Below, one piece after another: positions 10,364 through 20,876 of a stretch of DNA of 64,000 bases. Positions within the stretch are counted from its first letter, which is position 1; each line of letters begins with the position of its first letter. Made by a program: the position numbers and the translations under genes. A model generated the notes under the pieces. That model was not told where the DNA came from. It saw only the letters and a list, made by a program, of their open reading frames with translations, and ran no database searches. Location: positions 52,446,636 to 52,510,635 of the forward strand of contig NC_081414.1 of NCBI RefSeq assembly GCF_030272615.1. The letters are read 5' to 3'. This DNA comes from Cryptomeria japonica. Its lineage: Eukaryota > Streptophyta > Pinopsida > Cupressales > Cupressaceae.

Positions 10364-11476
10364 ACTTTGGCATAGGAGATTTTGTCATATAAACTTTGAT
10401 AACATTGTTAAAGTGAGTAAGTCCAAGACAGTGAGAGGTTTGCCTCAGTTGGACAAATCGGTTAATGCTCTATGTAAGGAGTGTCAATTGGAAAAGATGA
10501 CCTCCTCAACTTTGAAGAGAAAATCTTTTTCAGTAGAACATTTGTTATACTTGGTTCATAAAAATCTTTGTGGACCAATAAGGACAAAAAGTATTCAAGG
10601 TGACAAATGTTTTATGATCTTCATTAATGATTGCTCAAGGATGAAGTGGGTCACATTCTTGAAGGATAAGACTGAAGCTTTTGGTAAGTTCAAGGCATTC
10701 AAGGCCTTAGTTGAGAAGGAGAGGGGTAAGAAGATAAAATGTCTGAGGAAAGATCAAGACAGTGAATTTACTTCTGAGGAATTCATTAGATATTTTGAAG
10801 AAAATGGTATCAAACGACAACTTTCTGCACTCTCCGATATGCGACTTTTGATTCCGCTTTGATTCTTATGTCTATGCAACGGGATCATCAGAAAATGGTA
10901 TCAAACAACAACTTTCTGCACCAAGGACACCACAATAAAATGGTATCGCAGAGAGAAACAATAGGTCAGTCATTGAATCTACTAGGACGATGTTGATACA
11001 AGGAGGTGTAGCGAAAACTTTTAGGAGAGAAGCTGTCAGCACAATTGTCTACACTATGAACTGGATTCTAGTAAAAAGAGGTAAGGACAAGACTCCTTAT
11101 GAATATTGGTATGGAAGATCACCCGATGTTAGTTATTTCAAGATATTTCAAAGAATTTTTTTTATTAAGAGAGGTGATTATATTAGCAAATTTGAAGCTA
11201 AAAGTGATGATGGTATATTTCTTGGCTATTCTACCAAGAGTAAGGCCTACAAGTGTTTTAACAATGAGACACAAAGAATTATTGAGAGTGTTGATGTTCG
11301 AGTGGATGAATATCCTTAAGTCTCAGAGGAAACCAGTTTGGAGAAACATGATGAAGATCCTTGCATTTTAGTTTTTTGAACTAGAAACTGTGAAATCTGA
11401 AACCGACAAAGAAAATACTGATGTACGAGTTCAAGTAGAACAAATAAATTCAGAAGAAGATGATGATAATGAAGAT
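10364..11476 (+). pseudogene. Copia A copy 2 integrase, disrupted
   Basis: Encodes the zinc-binding head (LWHRRFCHINFDN ... CKECQLEK), the catalytic core (FMIFINDCSRMKW, DSEFTSEEF) and the region up to GYSTKSKAYKCFN. The core is interrupted by a 31-bp direct repeat (10,799-10,829 and 10,890-10,920) flanking 60 bp of foreign sequence, which breaks the frame. Element B interrupts the acidic linker (DDDNED) between integrase and RT at about 11,477. Confidence 0.85.
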
Positions 11477-11477
11477 T

Positions 11478-12278
11478 TGGTTAGGATTAATGATTGTCCC
11501 AAATATACTGAGATGGGGGTGGTGAATCAGTATCTAACCATTTTACAAAATATTTCACCTTATTAAGCATTTTGCATTCCAAAACAGTGTACCGGTAAAT
11601 AACATTTAATGCACTAAACAAGAACAATAAAGACAGCATAGAAAACACACCATAACACAAGATGTTTAACAAGGATAACCGGTGTGGGAAAAACCTCGGT
11701 GCGATTTGTCACCCACAATATTCACTCACTGGCCAATGAACAGATATTACTTACAATGAAGGGCCTCCACATGCAGGAAGGCTAATTTCTTAGAGCTCAC
11801 TGCTCAAACTACAAGATAGAAGTCTCACTAACTTACAAAATGGATTATGAAAATACAATACAATGTATTGCTATAATTCAGCATCTGCTATGCCAAGTTC
11901 AGTACCAGTTTAAGCTCACACTATAACCATTAACTTTATACAAAATTTGTCCTATGCATTCACATATGTCTCATTTTCTATTCCATCCACTATCCTTATT
12001 ATTAAATGATTTACAAGATCTCATACATATATGAGTCTATTACAATATGACATGTCAGCTTTAGAAAAGATATCTACAATTAAATACAATAAACAAAAGT
12101 TTATTCTTGTCGATTGGAGTGTCGGTATACATTGTTGTCGTTGCCAGCGAAGTGTCTGCCAGTGTCGGTGTCTGCCGATGGTTTACCACATGAATGCCAA
12201 AAGGTTGCCTAAAGGTTTCCACAAGGTTGTCATCAATGACAACACCTTCAATTCTCATTAGAGTGTAGAATGCAAACA
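11478..12278 (-). repeat. Element B left LTR (3' LTR in element sense)
   Basis: About 801 bp, from TGGTTAGGATTAATG to GAATGCAAACA on the plus strand. It matches the split right LTR at 12,783-13,165 plus 36,324-36,736. It contains the inverted repeat TTGTCATCAATGACAA at 12,227-12,242 near its start in element sense. Confidence 0.8.
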
Positions 12279-12768
12279 ATCTCCCCCTTTTGCATTGACA
12301 GCAACACTCATGAGAAAAATCCAAAAAAGAAGTCCAAATTTTTTACCAAAAATATGTGCTCCCCCTGAGCATATAATCTCCTCTAATTAGCCATTTTTCT
12401 CTATCCACTACTCCCCCTTTGACATCAATGATAAAGGTTGTCAATAATTGTCAAACGAGTGCAAAATTTCTCCTTAAGGTTCGTAACCAGTTCGTTACAA
12501 TCTGAAATATATCAGCCAAAACCAAGTTTAAACTTTGCATGGATCTGTTGTTGTCCTTCATGGTTGCCTCAGTTCTTTGGATTCTACCGATGAGATGATG
12601 CATATGCTCCTCCGGTGACCTTTCCCCTTGAATTAATGCCTTAGATATCTCATTCCTCAGAGAGATAAGGTTGTCCAATTTTATACTTCAGCTCTCTGGC
12701 ATTTGCCTTGATCCTTGCTTTTTCTTTCTCAAGTTTCTCCAACTTTTCCTCAAATCCTGCTATCTCTT
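12279..12768 (-). pseudogene. Interior of element B: remnant of a coiled-coil-like ORF
   Basis: About 490 bp. A 75-residue minus-strand frame (12,678-12,451: GERSPEEHMHHLIGRIQ) and a Lys/Glu-rich stretch upstream (EEKLEKLEKEKARIKA) suggest the relic of a helical gag-like segment. The polypurine tract AAAAGGGGGAGAT (minus strand, 12,279-12,292) abuts the 3' LTR. No protease, integrase or RT is visible. Confidence 0.55.
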
Positions 12769-12780
12769 GCTCTGATACCA
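12769..12780 (-). promoter_or_regulatory. Primer-binding site TGGTATCAGAGC (initiator tRNA-Met type), element B
   Basis: The exact 12-mer typical of plant copia elements, on the minus strand, 2 nt inside the 5' LTR (which ends CCTAACA). It fixes B's orientation. Confidence 0.95.
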
Positions 12781-12782
12781 AT

Positions 12783-13165
12783 TGTTAGGATTAATGATAG
12801 TCCCAAAAATACTGAGAGGGTGGTGAATCAGTATCTAACCAGTTTACAAATATTTAACCTTATTAAGTATTTTGCATTCCAAAACAGTGTACCAGTAAAT
12901 AAGACTTAATGCAGTAAACAGGAACAATAAAGACATCATAGAAAACAAACCATAACACAAGATGTTTAACGAGGAAACCCGATGTGGGAAAAACTTCGGT
13001 GGGATTTGTGACCCACAATATTCACTCACTGGCCAATGAATGGATATTACTTACAATGATGGGCCTACACATGCAGGAAGGCCAACTACATAGAGCTCAC
13101 TGCTCAAACTACAAAATAGACGTCTCACTAACTTACAAAATGGATTATGAAAATCCAATACAATG
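12783..13165 (-). repeat. Element B right LTR, first part (resumes 36,324-36,736)
   Basis: 383 bp of the 5' LTR before the Tat insertion. The remaining 413 bp are at 36,324-36,736. Together they make 796 bp against 801 bp for the left LTR. The split site carries the 5-bp duplication CAATG (13,161-13,165 and 36,319-36,323). Confidence 0.9.
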
Positions 13166-14228
13166 TGTAGACACTTAAAAATAATTATTTTAATTATTTT
13201 TAATTCCTCACATAATTAATTAATTAATTATGTTAATTCAAATTCCTCTCAATATTAATATAATTAATATTGTCACTATAGCATATGATTGATTTATTTA
13301 ATAAATCAATCCCTTTCTTTATTCTTCTAAAAAAATCAAATCCTCACAAATCTTCCTCTTAGCTAATTAATTTCAAATCATCTTCTTAATTTATTCTTCT
13401 AGAAACCCCCTAAACTCACTTAACATTATTCTTCTAATTTTTTATTCCCTCCACTCATTCTCTCTCCTAGTCAAATTCTCCTACAAATATTAATCCCACC
13501 TAACATTTCCTCTAATCCCTCTCCTAATGAGTTGTTAATGGTTAATCATCATGATTAGCCACAAAGTCAACTCTTTGTCTTTTTCATCCAGCCACTAACT
13601 TTAAATACTCTTTTCCTAGGTGAATGTAAGATTTTTGAAATCACACATTCCTCTAGGCATCTCCTCTCCCAAGGAATTTTTAATTCCTTTTTATTCCTCC
13701 AATCCCCATGATATTCTTTTTTGGAGAATTTTTAATTCCTCCAATGCATCTTGTGGAGTGTGGAGATACGAAATGCCTTTAATGCATATTTCTTGGTCTC
13801 CACACCCTCTCTTGGACCTTGTGTGAGCTCACAAGTAAATCTTAGCCCTTCATCTCGAATTCATCCTAGCCATCCGTTTTCCTCTCCTCTTCCTATAAAA
13901 TAGGGCTCCATCCCTTCATTCAAAACATCTTGAAATCCAGTAAGTTTATGCTGCCCTTTTGAGCCCAGAAAATTATCTTGGCAACTTGATCATCTCATTC
14001 TTATCATTTTTCAAATCTATTCCATTTGTGCACAACATTGGAGAGCCATCCACATCCAGCACATCAAGTGGAGCATTATCAAGGGGCGCCTTCACTTCAT
14101 CAAGCTCAATCCAAAGGAGAAGATAAAATAGCAAGGTGAAATGGTCTTTTAATGATATTTTAGCATTCTTCATGTTTATTTCGTTATGTTTTGATCATTT
14201 GACCTTCAAATCCATTTTCCCCTCTTCA
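13166..14228 (+). repeat. Tat element 5' LTR
   Basis: Starts TGTAGACACTTAAAAAT and ends CCCCTCTTCA, 1,063 bp. It matches 35,246-36,318 with scattered substitutions, a 2-bp CT repeat difference and a 12-bp gap. The first 17 bases are nearly the same as the LTR start of the nested element (TGTAGACACCTAAAAAT). TATAAAATAG near 13,895 is a plausible TATA box. Confidence 0.95.
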
Positions 14229-14231
14229 TTT

Positions 14232-14250
14232 TGGCATGCCTGGTGGGACC
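14232..14250 (+). promoter_or_regulatory. Primer-binding site TGGCATGCCTGGTGGGACC, Tat element
   Basis: A TGG-initiated sequence 3 nt after the 5' LTR. It differs from the TGGTGAACCCGG-type site of the two minus-strand Ty3-type elements. The primer tRNA is not assigned. Confidence 0.75.
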
Positions 14251-14578
14251 CACGTCCCTAAGAACAAATATTTTTTTTTAAGGTTTTTGTGAGTTGTGAG
14301 ACGCAGGTTCCAGAATAGCGTGACTGCAGAAAAAAAAAAATCCTTTTTTGCAAGTTCCAGAATAGCGGCTCTGTATTTTTGTGCAACAGCTTCTTTTCTG
14401 TTTCTGTTTCGTTTTTGTTTCTGTTCTTTTTCTGTTTCTATTTCAGTTTCAGCACGATAGCTCTGCGATTAGTGTGAGCATTTTTGTGGGAATTTGAATT
14501 CCTATTATCCGATCTGTTATTTGCTCTGTTATCTACTCTGTTTAATTATAATCTATGTGAAAGTAGGAGAGTATGCTC

Positions 14579-14594
14579 TTGTCTATATAGACAA
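14579..14594 (+). repeat. Leader hairpin module I, copy 1
   Basis: TTGTCT-ATAT-AGACAA follows GGAGAGTATGCTC. It is a six-pair stem with a four-base loop. Sister copies are at 14,685-14,700 (TTGTCT-ATCT-AGACAA), 14,886-14,897 (GTCT-ATCT-AGAC, outer pairs lost) and 15,755-15,770 (TCGTCT-TACT-AGACGA). Confidence 0.8.
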
Positions 14595-15754
14595 TCATAA
14601 ATCTAGACCTTTTATTTTTCTATTCTATTTAGCGCGACTGTATGCTCTGACCGTAGGAAAGTGTGAAAATAGGAGAGTATGCTCTTGTCTATCTAGACAA
14701 TTAGAAATCTTGACCTTTGACACTTTTCTATCTATTTAGTGCTATTGTCTCCTCTGTTAATCTGTCTGAAATTTTTAAGCGCTAACTGCAGTCTGCATTT
14801 CTTTTTTTTTAATTTCCTATTATCTGCTCTGTTTAAATATAATCTGTCTGACTGTAGGAAAGTGTGAAAGTAGGAGATTATGCTCGTCTATCTAGACAAC
14901 CAGAAATTTGGACCTTTGAGATTTTTTTTATTCTGTTAAATTTAGGGTTTCTGCTCTATTAAATCTAGGGTTTCTGTCTACTCTGTTAAATCTAAGGTTT
15001 AAAAAAAAAAAAAAAAATCTTTTCTATTTTTTCACCAAAAAAGTAAAAAAAATTTCTATTTTTTCACCATATCTTCTTTACGTTGACTCCATTTTCCTCC
15101 AAACTCCACCAAATTCTCCGCATTGCCATTTTCCATATTTCCTTCCTTCGAGGCCTTATCCCAAAAATCCACTTTTTGAAACCCAAAATCTTATATTTCT
15201 CTATTTTTAGGGTTTGTCATAACTCCTTCCCCTTTTATCCAATCACCTCCAAATTTTTCTCATAATATCCATCTCCAACTTTTTCTTCTTTGTCCCTCTT
15301 GGACAAATTTTCCCATTCCTTCATCTCTCCTCGAAAATCCCCATTTTTCGCTTGCCTATCACTTGGAAAGTGGCAAGAACCTAGTCAAACCCCATTTACC
15401 CATCAAAGCTTTCTTCAAATCCACATTTGTCATTAGTAAAAAACTTTTTATTCATGTTTTTCTATTCATTCCCCAAAAATCAAATAAATTAATATTTTTG
15501 TCATTTTGTTGTTTTTTGCAGGACGCTTGTTGAAGACTCTATTTTTCCAAACTACTAATCAAGTTGTTTTGCAGGACGCTTTATGAAGACTCCATTTTTC
15601 AAACTACTAATCAAGTGGTTTTGCAGGTTGCCTAGCTGATTCAACCAAATATTGTGCATTTATTTAAATTAGGCACCTAGATATTAATTAAAAAGGGAAA
15701 GAACCATTGTCTTATGTGTCTTTAAGAAAAACATAAAGGTAGGAAAGTATGCTC

Positions 15755-15770
15755 TCGTCTTACTAGACGA
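15755..15770 (+). repeat. Leader hairpin module I, copy 4, with compensatory change
   Basis: TCGTCT-TACT-AGACGA. Relative to copies 1 and 2 the second pair has changed from T-A to C-G on both sides of the stem, which keeps pairing. The flanks (GTAGGAAAGTATGCTC before, TCAGAAATCCAGACC after) are the same module. Confidence 0.8.
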
Positions 15771-16010
15771 TCAGAAATCCAGACCCTCCAACCTTTTCTT
15801 GTTTGATTATGTGTTTACCTCTAGCGGGCCTGCCCTCCTAACTTGCTCTTTGAGAAGGTAAGAGGGGAATGACCCAAGTGAGTACACCCAAACCTGGGGT
15901 TCCCAACTCACTATAATAAATAGGCCATTGACTATGAAAGGGTTAATGGTTGGGGCTATATGAGAGTTCACTCTCACATCGGGTGCTTCGTAGGATCCTA
16001 GAGGTCTCAA

Positions 16011-16078
16011 TCACGCTTGCGTGACTACTAAGTTCTTGGTGCTTCGTTGAGCTATAGGTCTCAATTGCGCTTGCGCAA
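16011..16078 (+). repeat. Leader hairpin module II, two copies with invariant CTTG loop
   Basis: TCACG-CTTG-CGTGA at 16,011-16,024 and TTGCG-CTTG-CGCAA at 16,065-16,078, each preceded by GGTCTCAA. Two stem pairs change in a compensating way while the loop and its G-C closing pair stay fixed. G(CUUG)C is a known very stable RNA tetraloop. Confidence 0.85.
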
Positions 16079-16795
16079 CTTTGAAGGGTAGCTCCTAATA
16101 GGAAGACTTACTAAACACCTTGTTCATAGTGGCCAAAAACCTTCTAGTCATTGGTGTAGGAGGTCGGACCTCTAAAGCGGCCCATATTCTTACAACCCTT
16201 AGTAGAGACACAAAGTTCGTCATGAGGAGTTTTCATGGGAATTGATGCTTGGCTGCCCTGAGAAGTGAGTGTCATGGAGGGGAGCCAGTGGGGTCAAGCA
16301 TCTAAGTGTCCGCTCTGGGTAAGTGTAGATGGGAAACCAATTGGGATTCAATGACTATTGTCCTTGCCAGCCTTAAGATTGTTGTATATGAGCATGAGCG
16401 TCTTTGATATAATATGCATTTGATCATTGTGTTTGCTTTGTTTGATACATACTTGCCAAGAGTAGACTAAAAACACATCACTATCCCCAAACACTTTGCA
16501 AAAACATTTGTCAAGACAAACAATTGTCCAAGTCATTACCCACACAAAGTCCAAAATTGCATCAAAACTCTGTCCGTCCCATTTTTCATAAGCCTAAGAG
16601 AGAAGCTAAGAGTCTGTCATCTCCATCAACATTCAAGTTTGTCCTTTGAAACACCAAATATCGTCCAGATCAGGGTGGTCGTATCCCTTCATACAACTTG
16701 CCATTCGAATCGATCCTTCATGTTCATACCAAAGATAACCTAGTCATCAAGTTTCTTCTAAACCATCACTACCATACCTTCTTCATCAATGATCC

Positions 16796-16995
16796 TCAAA
16801 TTTCTTAAATCCTTTCATCACAAATTTCTTAAATCCTTTTCATCACAAATTTCTTAAATCCTTTCATCACAAATTTCTCAAATATTTTCATCCTCAAATT
16901 TGTTAAATCCTTTCATCATAAATTTCTTAAATCCTTTCATCACAAATTTCTTAAGTCCTTTCATCACATTTTTTCTAAGTCTTTTCATCACAAAT
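16796..16995 (+). repeat. 23-bp tandem repeats upstream of Tat gag
   Basis: About eight imperfect copies of a unit like CAAATTTCTTAAATCCTTTC, ending a few bases before the gag ATG. The run is G-poor and ATG-free until the start codon, so it would be an unstructured approach to translation initiation. Confidence 0.85.
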
Positions 16996-17002
16996 ATCAT
17001 GT

Positions 17003-19311
17003 ATGGTCACAACTCGATCCCAAAAGAAAAAGATGGCTGAACAACAATATGGCATGTCGGACATTGATGTCCTATATGAAGATCCCACACAAGATCATAC
17101 ACAAAGTGGGCAACCTAGCGATCAAGATCAAAGTCAAAATCTTGACATGGTTAACCAAGATGAACTTTTTCCGGAAGTGCAAACTTTCCTAGCGGATTCT
17201 TATAGCCAAGAGATGATGGAAAAGTTTATTAAACACAATCCTACTGCACTTCTGAAAACTCTCCTTGAACATGGAGCTCAACTTCTGCCTGAATTTAATA
17301 GATCCACTCTCACCCAACAACCACAAGGAGACCTTGCTCCCACACAAAGTGTTGCACCTACTATTCAAACTCAATCAATTGTAATCCCATCAATCATCCA
17401 GGCTCAATCAATGCCACCCGTGGTACCTCCCACTGTGGTCTCCATCCCACCTTCTTCCTCCTTACCATCCATACCACTATCAAATCCGATCTCATCCATT
17501 CTCCAACAAACTTCTATACCACCTCCTTCTATTCAACCACAAATTTCTATTCCACAAACTTCCCTTCCTCCCAACAATGTCGCAAATTTTATTCGGGCCG
17601 TATTCAATCCCGTCACAACAGTTGGTGGACCACAACCAACTGTCCCTCAAACCCCAGTGACATCGGTCGTCACATCCCACATTCCCACCTCCTCATCATA
17701 TCAATATATTGGTGGTGGTGCACCTTCTTTGGTTCATCCAATTCTTGGGGCAAATACAATTCATCAATATCAAATTCCACAACAAGACCTCATAAAGGAA
17801 ATTCAAGACATGAAGAATATCATCAAGGACATGAAACAAAGGACTAATAAAAGGAAAACTTACTCGTTTGAAGAGTTTTGCCCTTGTCCTTATGACCCAT
17901 CTATATCAGTTGCACCATATCCCCCAGGATTTGAGATCCCTAAATTCACCAAGTATGAAGGCAAAGGAGACCCCCGCGATCATGTTTGAGAATTCCACAT
18001 CTTATGCCAAGAAGTCTCCTATAGTGACCTTTATCTTCATAGACTATTTCCCAAAAGTCTCATGGGAGACGCCTTGGCATGGTTCTCATCTTTACCACGA
18101 GTTCCATTGTCTCTTTTCTAGACTTGGCAGAAAAAATTGTGGCCCATTATGCATACAACATGGGTAATGATGTATCTATGATGGACTTATGTAATACAAA
18201 ACAAAGGCCTAGAGAAACCTTCACCAATTTCCTACAAAGAAGGCGACATCTTATCAAGAAATTACAATGCGACATGCCAGAACAACATCAAATTGAGCTA
18301 TTCCAAAAGAACTTGGTGCCTGAACTTTCAAGACCTTTAATATCTCAATGTATCAAATCCTTCCAAAAATTGACAGATAAGGGCCTCGCCCTCGAACATG
18401 TCTTGTTGGAGGAAGGAACCTTGAAACATTACCAAAAATCAACACAAAGTTCTTCCTCTTATTATAACGACAAGCCAAAATTCTGGTCCAAAAACAAAAA
18501 TGTGGTCAATGATGGTATAACTGATGCAAAGCGGGTCCAAACCGTGGCTACTCCCCCAAAATCCACCACCAACAATCATCAATTCAACAACCAAAATCAA
18601 TCCCAAAAACCTCACAACAATGTCTCAATCCAGGGATGACCACCCCGATCGAATAACAAGACTCCAAGAGATTTCACTCCTCTGGCTGAGCCTATTGAAG
18701 TGGTGTTTCAAAAACTTGTCCAAACAGGTATAATGGTTTTTCCAATCACTCGTCCGTTTGACCCCAATTAACCTAAACCAAGATGGTATAATGAAAATGA
18801 GTATTGTGAATACCATCGTATCAAGGGACATGATACACGAAAGTGTATGAAATTGAAGATCTACATACAAGTTCTCATTGATAGAGGTGAGATTGAGATA
18901 GCAAATACAAAACCTGGTAATAACAATGACAAACTCAAAATGTACCAGGAACCCTTCCCGAAGCATGATAAAGGAAAAGGCTCATCATCTAAAGCAATGG
19001 GTTATGACTACGCTAATCATGTAACCGGTTTTGATTTTTTGGTAGGTCGCATTGAACCTGCAGACAATAATGTCAATGTCATAACCATCGAAGGAGTTAA
19101 TCCTCCTTCTTCCCAAAGCAAACCAAATCCTACTCGGATAGTCATTCAAGACGCCACACCTTCCACCTCCCATTTCCAGAATGACTGCAATGCAACTACA
19201 CACCGAGGAAGAGTCACCATCCAAGGAGTTCCTCCCCCACCAAACCCCCCACCCATGTCTTCCACCCGTCGATATGACCTCCTTGATCAACTTGGGAAGA
19301 CACCCGCGTAG
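17003..19311 (+). pseudogene. Tat element gag, frameshifted
   Basis: ATG at 17,003 opens a Gln/Pro/Ser-rich N-terminal region. The capsid region starts at PPGFEIPKFTKYEGKGDP (about 17,930). A TGA at 17,987-17,989 breaks the frame, which continues through KIVAHYAYNMGNDVSM ... RPRETFTNFLQRRR and a C-x2-H-x4-H-x4-C finger (CEYHRIKGHDTRKC, about 18,805-18,846). Further breaks lie near 18,640 and 18,770. The finger variant is the same as in the GAG-only element. Gag would build the particle. Confidence 0.88.
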
Positions 19312-19631
19312 ATCTCCATTTTGGAACTTCTCAAGACCTCCCCGGTCCATAGAGAAATTTTGGAACAAGCCCTTCTCCAATCACGCGTTCCAGATAACAT
19401 CAATGCCACCCAATTCCAAGCCCTCATTGGAAACCTTTCTGCCCAGCAGCACATTGTATTTAACTCCAAAGATGCTCCCGCAAATGAAGACCATAACAAA
19501 ACTTTGCACATCGAAGCTCTCATCCACAAGCACAAGGTCAAACGTATCTTGATAGACGATGGATCCAGGCTTAATTTGTCTACATACAAATTAATAAAAC
19601 AATTGGGACTTTCTGAGGATCTGATAGACAC
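19312..19631 (+). pseudogene. Tat protease, N-terminal part
   Basis: After a TAG near 19,309 the frame encodes a retropepsin start with the active-site block RILIDDGSRLNLSTYKLIK (about 19,545-19,605), an Asp-Asp-Gly form. It is cut by the nested element at 19,632 and continues at 28,538. Confidence 0.88.
19627..19631. repeat. Target-site duplication GACAC of the nested element
   Basis: GACAC at 19,627-19,631 and again at 28,533-28,537. Removing one copy and the element rejoins the protease frame. Confidence 0.92.
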
Positions 19632-20861
19632 TGTAGCTAGGAAATTAGAAATCATCACAAGCAAATCAAAATACTAATCTAGCTCAATCATGAAAGCTCA
19701 AAAGTAATGATCTATCCTAAACACACTCAATAAAGACATAAAGATAAAACATTCAAAAGTAAATACTATGCAAACCATATGTGGATATGAATGCTTCCTT
19801 CATGCGGCTCCATTGTTCTTCTTTCCTCTTCAAATAGTTTGGTTGTGGATCTCACCTACAAGTGCACACACATGATTGAAAGCAAGTAGGTAAGAAAATT
19901 GCTCAAAAGTACTCAAAGCTTGATTGATTAGAAATTCGATAATCTGGTTAGGGGTTTAAAAATGCGATCAATTGGGGTCCTTGATTGAAGAAATTCATCC
20001 AATTTATAGACAAATTGGAGAGATGGATCAAATTAGCATGATAATGATTCGAATGGAAATTCAAATCAAGAATAGCAAAATTATGACATGTGTATGACAA
20101 ATTTCTATGCAAGGATTTATGACAATTTATGACAATTTATGACAAATTGCTATGCAAGGATTTATGACAAGATTTTGAAATAGAAATAGACATTTAGGAA
20201 TTTAGGAGAAATTAGAAAATTGATGCAAATTAGGTAAATTAATTAATAATTTCTCATTAATTAATTAATAGGAGGAATTAATTAGCCAATTAAATAAATA
20301 TTTAATTGTGACAAGAAGACTTAGGATAAATAAATAAATTATTTAACCTAGAGGAAAAATGCCAAAAAAGATTAAATGAATAAATCATAAAACCTTAGAA
20401 GATGAATTAGAAAATGCAAGGATGACAATTAGGTCTTGACAAAGGATAATTGATATCAATTCAATTTGATCATGATTCTGACTTGATAAATGATTTGATT
20501 GATAAACAATTGAAATTGGTTGACAAATTGACCAATATTGATAAAGAGACCAAATTAATATGCGCCAATTGACATGATTGAAGAGGACAAGGATCGATGA
20601 CAAATCGATCGCAAAATTGACGAGATTGACAAGAGGACAAAGATTGATGACGAATCATGACTGAAAATTGCTATCGACAAGACCTAATTCGAAAGCGAGA
20701 AAAATGAGGAATGCAGAAGAAGGACTCGATGCTCGCAAATGATAAAGACCAAGTGCGTGACATAGAAGAAAATGTTAATGCAACGCAAAAACCTAAAATG
20801 AGGCAATGCGCAAATGTTAAAGTATGACTCTGCAAGCACTGACCATTTTTAGGTGTCTACA
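19632..20861 (-). repeat. Nested element LTR, full length (3' LTR in element sense)
   Basis: 1,230 bp, plus-strand ends TGTAGCTAGG and GGTGTCTACA. The first 520 bp and last 215 bp match the other LTR. The middle (about 20,150-20,645) is present only here, rich in ATTGAC/GATTGA repeats and AATTAATTAATT tracts. Confidence 0.93.
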
Positions 20862-20876
20862 TTTTGCCCCCCTTTG
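20862..20876 (-). promoter_or_regulatory. Polypurine tract CAAAGGGGGGCAAAA, nested element
   Basis: It directly abuts the 3' LTR on the minus strand. The Tat element's tract before 35,246 is CAAAGAGGGGCAAAA, one base different. Confidence 0.9.

Larger units (their letters stand above)
14251..17002 (+). other. Tat element leader with repeated hairpin modules
   Basis: A 2.75-kb non-coding leader. It contains four copies of a module around GTAGGAGAGTATGCTCT with a hairpin (14,579-14,594; 14,685-14,700; 14,886-14,897; 15,755-15,770), two copies of a hairpin with a CTTG loop (16,011-16,024; 16,065-16,078), pyrimidine-rich tracts, a locally duplicated GCAGGACGCTT segment (15,520-15,575), and 23-bp repeats just before gag. 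The part from about 15,730 to 16,320 is homologous to 26,700-27,270 on the other strand, the leader of the nested element. I see no upstream ORF. Confidence 0.8.

Noticed and set aside
13161-13165. End of element B at this point (truncation)
   Set aside because: The LTR resumes at 36,324 with a CAATG duplication, so it is interrupted rather than truncated.
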